Assembly (NCBI GenBank): GCA_007128995.1
Contig: SKWJ01000261.1
Span: 1-5,307, forward strand
Length of the DNA stretch: 5,307 nt
DNA from: Paracoccaceae bacterium
GTDB taxonomy: Bacteria > Pseudomonadota > Alphaproteobacteria > Rhodobacterales > Rhodobacteraceae
Direction of reading: 5' to 3'
Positions 1-5,307 of this stretch are shown here, piece after piece. A program made the translations under genes and the position numbers. Numbering within the stretch: position 1 is the first letter of the stretch; the number at the start of each line of letters is the position of its first letter. The notes beneath the pieces are model-generated. The model saw only the letters and a list, made by a program, of their open reading frames with translations. It did not search any database and had not been told where the DNA came from.

Positions 1-19
1 CGACCCCGGAAGTGACTGA

Positions 20-1546
20 ATGAAATCCGATCTGGTTATTGTCTATCACAGACAACCTTATGAAGAGGTCATGACCGAAACCGGGATCGAGTATCGCGAA
101 AACTCTAGCCCGAACGGGATTGTCCCAACGCTCAAAGGATTTCTCGGGTCGGCCAAGCGCGGGGCCTGGGTCGCCTGGAAAGAGGCTGAAGATACATCCA
201 CACCGGATTTCGACCCCGTCATCGAGATTTCGGACAGCTACGGAACCTATGATGTCAGCCGACTGCCATTGACGGCCGAGCAGGTTAAAAGCTTTTATCA
301 TGTCACTTCGAAGGTAGCTTTCTGGCCGATTTTGCACGGTTTCAAGGAACGATATAATTATGACCCCGTCGATTGGCCGGCGTTTCGCACTGTGAATTGG
401 GCCTTTGCCGAGGCCGCGGCAGAGCAGGCGACAGATGATGCCGTAATCTGGATCCATGATTATAATCTTTGGCTGGTGCCGGGCTATCTGCGCCAGCTCA
501 AGCCGCACGCAACGATCTGCTTTTTCCACCATACACCGTTTCCCGGGCCAGACATGTTCAACGTTCTGCCGTGGCGCGGTGAGATCATTGACAGCCTGCT
601 GGCCTGCGATTCGGTTGGATTTCATATCCCGCGCTACGCGCAGAATTTCGCGGCGGTCGTCCGCAGTCTGACAGGGGCGCAACTGGTGGAAGAATGTGAC
701 ACGCCCTCGTCGCTTGCGGCAGCAGGCGGGGCTTTGAACGATCGGCGCATGCCTCTTGCGCTGCGACATTATGGGAATACCGTAAGCATCCACACGCGTC
801 CCGTGGGCGTTAATTTTGAGCTGTTGGAGCACCTCTCCCGAGCCCCCGATGTCCTGAAGCGCTGTGACGACATTCGCGCCGATCTTGGGGACTGCAAGCT
901 CATTCTTTCGGTCTCGCGTACTGACTACACCAAGGGCAATATCGAGCAGCTTGAAGCCTTTGCGCGCCTTCTGGAGCGGCGGCGGGACTTGCATGGCAAA
1001 GTCCGCCTGATGCTGGTCTCTGTCGGGGCCAACCGCAACATGACCGCCTATGCCGAGGTCCAGGAGCGCATTGAATCGCTGACAGGCCGGATCAACGGAA
1101 CCTATGGTTCGTTGGAATGGCAGCCGGTCGCGCTGATCAGCCAGGCGATCCCCTTGGCGCAACTCGTGGCCTATTATCGCGCGGCCGATATCGCGTCTAT
1201 TACACCTCTGGCCGATGGGTTGAATCTTGTCGCATCAGAGTTCTGTGCTGCACAGGATTTGCAGCGCCCCGGTGTTCTTATTCTGTCGGAATTTGCCGGA
1301 TGCGCCGTCTTGCTTGACGGGGCCATTCCGGTAAATCCATTTTCAAATGCATCAATGGACGCTGCGCTTGATCAGGCTCTGGCAATGGAAAAGGTAGAGG
1401 CGAGCTCCCGAATGACAGCTTTGCGACGCTGCGCGAGCACTTGGGACATCGCCGCCTGGACAAGCGCAGAGCTTGCGCATTTCTCGAGCCTGCGCGCCTT
1501 GCGCAACACTGCCGAAGACACTCCGGCACCGCGTCCGGCAGCCTGA
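20..1546 (+). CDS. ggpS: Glucosylglycerol-phosphate synthase (GT20 family)
   Basis: This 508-residue cytosolic protein probably transfers glucose from ADP-glucose to glycerol 3-phosphate, giving glucosylglycerol phosphate, the precursor of the osmolyte glucosylglycerol. It is a retaining GT-B glycosyltransferase of the OtsA/GgpS family. Visible signatures are PNGIVPTL (31-38), HDYNLW (146-151), HHTPFP (170-175), the donor-phosphate motif SRTDYTKG (299-306, with R300 and K305), DGLNLVASEF (399-408, with D399 and E407) and LSEFAGCA (422-429). From memory, Synechocystis GgpS (about 499 residues) aligns from residue 1. It shares PLTAEQVK, FWPILH and LLACD, which typical OtsA proteins lack, so GgpS is preferred. 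That alignment also supports the ATG at 20. The Shine-Dalgarno is weak (GGAAG just upstream). Oddities are Ser406, where relatives usually have Lys, and a Pro/Ala-rich tail. There is no C-terminal phosphatase domain, unlike bifunctional GgpPS proteins of about 750 residues. The alternative is a divergent trehalose-6-phosphate synthase, which is less likely. Confidence 0.9.
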   Translation: MKSDLVIVYHRQPYEEVMTETGIEYRENSSPNGIVPTLKGFLGSAKRGAWVAWKEAEDTSTPDFDPVIEISDSYGTYDVSRLPLTAEQVKSFYHVTSKVAFWPILHGFKERYNYDPVDWPAFRTVNWAFAEAAAEQATDDAVIWIHDYNLWLVPGYLRQLKPHATICFFHHTPFPGPDMFNVLPWRGEIIDSLLACDSVGFHIPRYAQNFAAVVRSLTGAQLVEECDTPSSLAAAGGALNDRRMPLALRHYGNTVSIHTRPVGVNFELLEHLSRAPDVLKRCDDIRADLGDCKLILSVSRTDYTKGNIEQLEAFARLLERRRDLHGKVRLMLVSVGANRNMTAYAEVQERIESLTGRINGTYGSLEWQPVALISQAIPLAQLVAYYRAADIASITPLADGLNLVASEFCAAQDLQRPGVLILSEFAGCAVLLDGAIPVNPFSNASMDAALDQALAMEKVEASSRMTALRRCASTWDIAAWTSAELAHFSSLRALRNTAEDTPAPRPAA

Positions 1547-1551
1547 GACGA

Positions 1552-1566
1552 GGCGCGTCACGCGCT
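1552..1566. terminator. Possible short hairpin between convergent genes
   Basis: A GC-rich inverted repeat, GGCGCG-TCA-CGCGCT, forms a 6-bp stem (one G-T pair) with a 3-base loop. It sits at the convergent junction of ggpS and mrpG, and the loop is exactly the mrpG stop codon. No T-run follows directly. On the + strand a CTTTTTC stretch appears only near 1582-1588, and the - strand has none. It could be a weak bidirectional terminator or chance in GC-rich DNA. Confidence 0.25.
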
Positions 1567-1860
1567 GCGATTGTCTTTCAGCTTTTTCATGACGCGAGCA
1601 TGCGCGCGTCCGATCATATGTGCCGCAATCGGGGCGGTCAGCAGCAGGAAGAGCGATGTTGCAACAACCTTGCTGACAACCTCGCCCGTCCCGACATGCA
1701 GCGCCAGCCCCACAAGCACGAGCAATGCGCCCAGTGTCCCTGCTTTTGTCGAGGCGTGCATCCGTGTCAGCAGATCGGGCAAGCGCACGATCCCGATAGC
1801 GGCAACCAGCACAAACGCGGCCCCTGCGATGAGAAACAAGCCAACGACAATCTCGATCAT
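1558..1860 (-). CDS. mrpG: Mrp-type Na+/H+ antiporter subunit G
   Basis: A small integral membrane subunit (100 residues, the usual family length) of the Mrp Na+/H+ antiporter complex, of the MnhG/PhaG family. It has three predicted membrane helices, at about residues 3-25, 42-57 and 62-82. The family signatures are RLPDLLTRMHASTKAGTLG (26-44) and LLLTAPIAAHMIGRA (72-86), followed by a short basic cytosolic tail. The ATG at 1860 overlaps the mrpF stop as ATGA, and an AAGGAG Shine-Dalgarno at 1869-1874 lies 8 bases upstream inside mrpF. It is the last gene of the operon and ends 11 bases from the end of the convergent ggpS. MrpG is required for complex assembly and antiport in studied systems. 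No anomaly is seen. Confidence 0.95.
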   Translation of the reverse strand: MIEIVVGLFLIAGAAFVLVAAIGIVRLPDLLTRMHASTKAGTLGALLVLVGLALHVGTGEVVSKVVATSLFLLLTAPIAAHMIGRAHARVMKKLKDNRSA

Positions 1861-2180
1861 GTGTCCTGCTCCTTCTCGGCGATGTCTTGCTGGGTCTGGT
1901 CGTGTTCCAGACGCCGTTCGGCATAGCGTGCCAAGGCGACAGTTGCCAGAAAGCCAACCAGCGCCAGGACAATCGCAACATCAAGGAAAGACGGCTCATC
2001 CATGAACACAGCGTAGACGCCGCAAAACGAGATGATCGTAACTGTCATCATATCCAATGCGACCACGCGATCTGCCAAAGATGGCCCTTTTGCCAGACGG
2101 ATGAACGCAACCGCCATACCGATCAGGATAAGAAGCAGCGACAACTGAGCCGCGAAGGCGAGAAAACCAGTTTCGATCAT
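1857..2180 (-). CDS. mrpF: Mrp-type Na+/H+ antiporter subunit F
   Basis: A 107-residue membrane subunit of the MnhF/PhaF family. Three hydrophobic helices are visible, at about residues 6-28, 39-59 and 66-84. The hallmark loop GPSLADRVVALDMMT (32-46) contains the conserved Asp37-Arg38 and Asp43. The same frame stays open upstream to a possible start at 2618, but that extension is Arg-rich antisense-like sequence inside mrpE. The ATG at 2180 gives the family length, overlaps the mrpE stop as ATGA, and has GGGAG (2191-2195) 10 bases upstream. The C-terminal tail after residue 85 is hydrophilic and charged, somewhat longer than in short Gram-positive homologues (about 90 residues). F is needed for a functional Mrp complex and has been linked in some bacteria to cholate efflux, which the sequence alone cannot show here. 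Confidence 0.94.
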   Translation of the reverse strand: MIETGFLAFAAQLSLLLILIGMAVAFIRLAKGPSLADRVVALDMMTVTIISFCGVYAVFMDEPSFLDVAIVLALVGFLATVALARYAERRLEHDQTQQDIAEKEQDT

Positions 2181-2656
2181 TTCTCGAATACTCCCATGAT
2201 CAGTCGCTCGAACCCGTCCTTGATATCGCGCTTCAATTCTTCGGCGTCTTCCCCGAACATGGCGTGCACGATCAGGGTTTCGCGATCTTGGGACACATCC
2301 ACACTCAGCGTGCCCGGGGTCAGCGAGATGAGATTGGTCAGCAACAGGATCTCGAAATCCGATTTCACTGTCAGCGGCACTTCGATAAGTGCCGGCTTGT
2401 TTTGCGGCACTGGGCGGATCACATCCCAGGCAACCTTGACCGACGACAGAAGCAGTTCCCAGACGAAATAGAGCGCCAGATAGATCGAGCGCCAGAAGCG
2501 CTTGAAATACATCGGATCGATGCCTGTCAGCGGCTGTGAAAGCCACAGGCCGAAGAAACCGAGAATCGCCCCTGTCGCCAATGACCCAAAGCTGAAATCG
2601 CCTGTCATCGCTGCCCATGAAAAGGCCAGCAGCAGGTTAATGACCAGTCCGTTCAT
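2177..2656 (-). CDS. mrpE: Mrp-type Na+/H+ antiporter subunit E
   Basis: A 159-residue MnhE/PhaE family subunit with no complex I counterpart. It begins with hydrophobic helices (about residues 4-17, 24-40 and 57-72), with the family segment around FVWELLLSSVKVAWDV (64-79). A soluble cytosolic domain follows, carrying the signature LLTNLISLTPGTLSVDVS (105-122). The length is typical (about 155-165). The ATG at 2656 overlaps the mrpD stop as ATGA. A G-rich run (GGGGGTG) upstream is an unconvincing Shine-Dalgarno, so translation probably depends on coupling to mrpD. The gene ends in an ATGA overlap with mrpF. In studied complexes, MrpE is needed for full antiport activity and for stable complex formation. 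The sequence is intact. Confidence 0.95.
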   Translation of the reverse strand: MNGLVINLLLAFSWAAMTGDFSFGSLATGAILGFFGLWLSQPLTGIDPMYFKRFWRSIYLALYFVWELLLSSVKVAWDVIRPVPQNKPALIEVPLTVKSDFEILLLTNLISLTPGTLSVDVSQDRETLIVHAMFGEDAEELKRDIKDGFERLIMGVFEK

Positions 2657-4152
2657 GGCTGCACCCCCAAGACAGTGGTGACATATTGGGTGGGATCCAG
2701 CAATTGCGCAGCGGCTATCTCAGCGAATTGCACAAAGGGCTCCGGGTAGAAGCCAATCACGATCGTCATCGCGGCCAGACCGGCAATCGGGGTGATCATG
2801 GCCCGGGTTACGCGGACAGGGGCGCGGTCGGGTGTTGGATCAATGCCATCCGGATGCGGTTTCCAGAAGGCCATGCCCCAGATTTTGGTCATCGAGAAGA
2901 TCGTCAGCAATCCGACCAGAAGCGACATGAACGCGACGAACCATTGCTCGAGTTCAATTGCAGCCATAACGATCAGATACTTTGCCCAGAATCCGGAAAG
3001 CGGGGGAAAGCCCGCGAGCGAAAAGGCAGGAACAATGAAAAGCGCCGCTAGTAGCGGGGCGGATTTGTACAGGCCCCCGATGCGGTTGAGATCCGTATCG
3101 CCCGCGTATTGCTTTGCAAGACCTGCAACGAAGAAGAGGTTTGCTTTCACGATGATATGGTGGACCAGATAGAACACGCCCCCCATCAATGCCAGCGGCG
3201 TGTAGAGCGCGAGGCCCAGCGTCATGTAGCCGATCTGGCTGATGATGTGGAAAGACAGGATCTTGCGGAAATCCGTCTGCGCGGCCGCTCCGATAACGCC
3301 GGTGAACATTGTCAGCACAGAGACCCAGATCAGGATTTCATGCGTGAAGCCGATATCGCCAACAAAAACCAGCGTAAACATACGCATCAGTGCATAGACA
3401 CCAACCTTGGTCAGCAGTCCGGCAAACACCGCCGAGATCGCGAAATAGGGGGTGTGGTAACTGGCTGGCAGCCAGAAGAACAGCGGGAAGACCGCGGCCT
3501 TCACACCGAACCCGACCATGAACATCATGGCAATGACTGTCATCAGTCCTTGGTTTTCAGCATCGGCAACAGCGCCACGCAGATCAGCCATGTTCAGCGT
3601 GCCCGTAACCCCGTAAAGAAGTCCGATTCCCGACAGGAACACGAGTGTCGAAACCAGGTTGAGCGCGACATATTTGATCCCTGCGTCCAGCCGTTCCTTG
3701 CCCCCGCCGATGACCAGAAGCGAGAAGGATGCGATCAGCATCACTTCGAACCAGACATATAGGTTGAACAGGTCACCGGTCAGGAAAGCCCCTGTCACGC
3801 CTGCGATCAACACCTGAAACAGTGCATAAAACCCAAGGCTTTCCGTATCTTCGGGAATTTCACCCAAAGCATAGATCGCAGTGGCAAGCCCGGTGATCGC
3901 AGTGATCAGGACCATCACCGCGCTCAGGTAATCTGCGACAAGCGTAATCCCGAAAGGCGCGTTCCAGTTCGACATTTGCGCCGCGATCACGCCCTCGCCA
4001 AGCACAGCGACCATCAGCACACTCGACGCCACCAGCGACAGCACCGAACCAGCGAGTGAAATCCACCGACCCGAGGGATAATTGCGTGCAAGATAGGCAA
4101 CCACCGCCGTGGCGAAGGGCACGGCGATGGGCATTACCAGAACCCAACTCAT
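2653..4152 (-). CDS. mrpD: Mrp-type Na+/H+ antiporter subunit D (NuoL/M/N-like)
   Basis: A 499-residue polytopic membrane protein, about 14 helices, homologous to the proton-pumping antiporter-like subunits NuoL/M/N of complex I. The Proton_antipo_M core spans roughly residues 125-415. The charged residues expected for an ion path are present: Glu136 in the helix NLYVWFEVML (130-139), Lys218 in FGVKAAVFPL (215-224), Lys249, the pair His331-His332 with Lys336 in HHIIVKANLF (331-340), and Lys391 in SGFWAKY (386-392). The Glu and first Lys match positions known to be essential in the Bacillus MrpD. The ATG at 4152 overlaps the mrpC stop as ATGA and follows a strong AAGGAGG (4163-4169). The downstream end overlaps mrpE. 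Length and motifs are those of an intact family member. MrpD rather than MrpA is certain from the neighbouring genes, the size and the lack of a C-terminal MbhD/MbhE extension. Confidence 0.97.
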   Translation of the reverse strand: MSWVLVMPIAVPFATAVVAYLARNYPSGRWISLAGSVLSLVASSVLMVAVLGEGVIAAQMSNWNAPFGITLVADYLSAVMVLITAITGLATAIYALGEIPEDTESLGFYALFQVLIAGVTGAFLTGDLFNLYVWFEVMLIASFSLLVIGGGKERLDAGIKYVALNLVSTLVFLSGIGLLYGVTGTLNMADLRGAVADAENQGLMTVIAMMFMVGFGVKAAVFPLFFWLPASYHTPYFAISAVFAGLLTKVGVYALMRMFTLVFVGDIGFTHEILIWVSVLTMFTGVIGAAAQTDFRKILSFHIISQIGYMTLGLALYTPLALMGGVFYLVHHIIVKANLFFVAGLAKQYAGDTDLNRIGGLYKSAPLLAALFIVPAFSLAGFPPLSGFWAKYLIVMAAIELEQWFVAFMSLLVGLLTIFSMTKIWGMAFWKPHPDGIDPTPDRAPVRVTRAMITPIAGLAAMTIVIGFYPEPFVQFAEIAAAQLLDPTQYVTTVLGVQP

Positions 4153-4514
4153 TTCGGTGAATCCTCCTTGGGTTCTGCAAAGCGCATCTCTTCGGTATCG
4201 ACAGTGTCCATGCGGCGATAGCCTTCAAATATCAGGGCAAGCGTAAATGCCAGCAGTCCGAAGCCGATCACGATCGCGGTCAGCACCAGTGCCTGTGGCA
4301 AGGCGTTGCCAACCATGCCAAGGGGGGCGTCTTCGCCGTAGGGTACAAGTGCTGGCGCCCCTTTGGTCATGCGACCGGACGCAAAGATTGTCAGGTTCAC
4401 CGCGTTAGACAGCAGGATCAGCCCGAACAGAAAACGCATGAAATTGCGCGCGAGCATGAGATAGACAGCTGCCGCCGTCAGCACGCCGATCACGATTGCG
4501 GTCAGGGCTTCCAT
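4149..4514 (-). CDS. mrpC: Mrp-type Na+/H+ antiporter subunit C (NuoK-like)
   Basis: A 121-residue membrane subunit homologous to complex I NuoK, of the MnhC/PhaC family. Three helices lie at about residues 4-21, 27-46 and 73-97. The family motif ALPQALVLTAIVIGFG (71-86) is clear. The two residues before it are Gly-Asn, where many relatives read Asp-Pro-Leu-Pro. An in-frame ATG at 4538 would add eight charged residues encoded inside mrpB. The start at 4514 is preferred because the protein then begins directly with the first helix and GGAGGAG lies 7 bases upstream. The mrpB stop is one base before this ATG, the only non-overlapping junction in the operon. A charged tail of about 23 residues follows the last helix. 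NuoK-type subunits contribute to the lateral ion path between the antiporter-like subunits. Confidence 0.95.
   Translation of the reverse strand: MEALTAIVIGVLTAAAVYLMLARNFMRFLFGLILLSNAVNLTIFASGRMTKGAPALVPYGEDAPLGMVGNALPQALVLTAIVIGFGLLAFTLALIFEGYRRMDTVDTEEMRFAEPKEDSPK
4163..4169 (-). promoter_or_regulatory. Strong Shine-Dalgarno for mrpD
   Basis: AAGGAGG on the minus strand lies 10 bases before the mrpD ATG and within the last codons of mrpC. It is close to the ideal anti-16S match. With the ATGA overlap it supports both re-initiation and independent loading of ribosomes at mrpD. Confidence 0.7.
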
Positions 4515-4515
4515 C

Positions 4516-4938
4516 TCAGGTCTCCTCCTCGAATGCATAGGTCAGTGACAGGATGCCGCCCAGAACCACCAGATAGACTCCGATATCGAAAACCAGCACG
4601 GTGTTCAGCGAGAACGCAGCGGTCTCGTAACTGTCACCTCCGACCCAGTACCATTGCCCGGTGAAGAACGGATCCCCCAGAAAAAACGAGAACATCCCGG
4701 CCAGAAGGGCGATCCCAAGGCCCAGCATCGCGATCACTTCGGGCGTTATGCGCAGGGCAAGGCGTGCCTCTGCAGGGCCGCAGGCGAGCGAATAGACGAT
4801 AAATGCCACCGCACCGATCAGCCCGCCGATAAAACCACCACCGGGAAGATGGTGCCCGCGCAGCAGCATGAAGAGCGAGAAAACAAACAAGAGAGCCACC
4901 AACAATCGTGCGGCAGCGGTGAAGATAATGGAATTCAT
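4516..4938 (-). CDS. mrpB: Mrp-type Na+/H+ antiporter subunit B (MnhB domain)
   Basis: A stand-alone 140-residue MnhB-domain membrane subunit. Four helices are visible, at about residues 5-26, 34-53, 68-87 and 111-133. The family signature RGHHLPGGGFIGGL (27-40) is intact, as is the last-helix motif LNTVLVFDIGVYLVVLGG (111-128). The ATG at 4938 overlaps the mrpA stop as ATGA, and AAAGGAG (4946-4952) lies 7 bases upstream. In group 2 Mrp operons this domain is fused to the end of MrpA. Here it is a separate gene, which places the operon in group 1. Family length is about 140 residues, so the gene is complete. Confidence 0.96.
   Translation of the reverse strand: MNSIIFTAAARLLVALLFVFSLFMLLRGHHLPGGGFIGGLIGAVAFIVYSLACGPAEARLALRITPEVIAMLGLGIALLAGMFSFFLGDPFFTGQWYWVGGDSYETAAFSLNTVLVFDIGVYLVVLGGILSLTYAFEEET
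4522..4528 (-). promoter_or_regulatory. Shine-Dalgarno that fixes the mrpC start
   Basis: GGAGGAG, within the repeated GAGGAGGAGA at the end of mrpB, lies 7 bases before the ATG at 4514. It decides between that start and the upstream in-frame ATG at 4538, which lies within mrpB. Confidence 0.7.
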
Positions 4939-5307
4939 TTCTTCTCTCCTTTGGCGGCACGGGCACGCGCCGCCCCCTTGAGCAGGGCGAACGCCCCCAA
5001 GGCCGCGATCAGGACGACGGCGATCTCTCCGAAAGTATCAAGCGTCCGGAAATCTACCAGGATGACATTCACGATGTTGCGTCCGAAAGCTTCTGTCCAG
5101 CTCGCGGCTTCGAAGAACTCGGTCAGGCGGCGGTCAAAGGGTTGATCAACGACCAGCAGCAGCACAACCGTTGTCAGCCCCCCCACGGCGATGGCAAGGG
5201 CTGCATTGGCAAAGCTGTGCGTCTGCGCGCCTGTTGGGTCCAGATTGGGCATTTTCACGAAGGCCAGGGCCAGCAGCACCACGACAAGCAGTTCGACAAG
5301 AAGCTGC
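4935..5307 (-). CDS. mrpA: Mrp-type Na+/H+ antiporter subunit A, C-terminal part (5' end outside window)
   Basis: The frame is open to the right edge and encodes the last 123 residues of MrpA. A start at the GTG at 5282 would be wrong, because the eight upstream codons (QLLVELLV) continue the same helix. The fragment begins with the end of the MbhD-like (DUF4040) region. After a helix it carries the MbhE-like motif NIVNVILVDFRTLDTFGE, ending at 5025. The final Glu of that motif (codon 5025-5027), 30 residues from the end, corresponds in position to a glutamate near the C-terminus that is functionally important in Bacillus MrpA. A last helix and a basic tail (RARAAKGEKK) follow. Group 1 MrpA proteins are usually about 770-800 residues, so some 650 or more, including the NuoL-like core, lie outside. 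MrpA is the largest subunit and is thought to house cation and proton paths. The stop overlaps the mrpB start. Confidence 0.94.
   Translation of the reverse strand, partial: QLLVELLVVVLLALAFVKMPNLDPTGAQTHSFANAALAIAVGGLTTVVLLLVVDQPFDRRLTEFFEAASWTEAFGRNIVNVILVDFRTLDTFGEIAVVLIAALGAFALLKGAARARAAKGEKK

Noticed and set aside
20..1546. Annotation as trehalose-6-phosphate synthase (OtsA)
   Set aside because: It is the same superfamily, but the PLTAEQVK, FWPILH and HDYNLWL stretches and the alignment from residue 1 match GgpS rather than OtsA.
1352..1999. Open frame of 215 codons on the minus strand spanning the ggpS/mrpG junction
   Set aside because: Its product is rich in Arg, Cys and Ser with no family motif, and it overlaps two clearly real genes in other frames.
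1887..2471. Open frame of 194 codons on the + strand opposite mrpF and mrpE
   Set aside because: It is low in hydrophobic segments, rich in Ser, Gln and Arg, and lies antisense to two intact subunit genes.
2181..2618. N-terminal extension of mrpF in the same frame
   Set aside because: The added residues are Arg/Asp-rich shadow sequence of mrpE. The start at 2180 gives the normal family length and an ATGA overlap.
3109..3762. Open frame of 217 codons on the + strand opposite mrpD
   Set aside because: Its His/Gln/Arg/Asp-rich composition is what the reverse strand of a hydrophobic membrane-protein gene gives. It has no motif and no ribosome site.
4935..5282. A free-standing 115-residue gene starting with GTG at 5282
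   Set aside because: The frame is open to the window edge and the sequence is the known C-terminal part of MrpA, so it is a truncated view of a larger gene.

Overview
The window holds two convergent transcription units that both belong to salt and pH homeostasis. The organism is most likely a marine or halotolerant proteobacterium, probably an alphaproteobacterium close to Rhodobacterales. I infer this from the moderately high GC content, the tightly overlapping gene style and the flavour of the Mrp subunits. No taxonomic marker is present, so the assignment is soft.

Left part (20-1546, + strand): one complete gene for a family 20 glycosyltransferase. It matches cyanobacterial glucosylglycerol-phosphate synthase (GgpS) from its first residue almost to its end, and fits that enzyme better than trehalose-6-phosphate synthase (OtsA). 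It makes the phosphorylated precursor of the compatible solute glucosylglycerol. The protein has no fused phosphatase domain. Only 19 bases precede its start, so its promoter and any upstream partner gene are outside the window.

Right part (1558-5307, - strand): the 3' end of mrpA followed by complete mrpB, C, D, E, F and G. This is the standard seven-gene (group 1) Mrp/Mnh/Pha-type multisubunit Na+/H+ antiporter operon, whose membrane subunits are related to those of respiratory complex I. Five of the six gene junctions are 4-base ATGA overlaps. The sixth (mrpB/mrpC) has a single-base gap. The reading order on the minus strand is A-B-C-D-E-F-G, ending 11 bases from the end of ggpS. The operon promoter and roughly the first 80-85% of mrpA lie beyond the right edge.

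Together the two units suggest a salt-adaptation locus: the antiporter expels Na+ (and possibly other cations) in exchange for protons, while GgpS builds an organic osmolyte. Every part of the window is accounted for by known families. I saw no RNA gene, mobile element, CRISPR array or evident novel system. There is no gene-free stretch longer than 19 bases.
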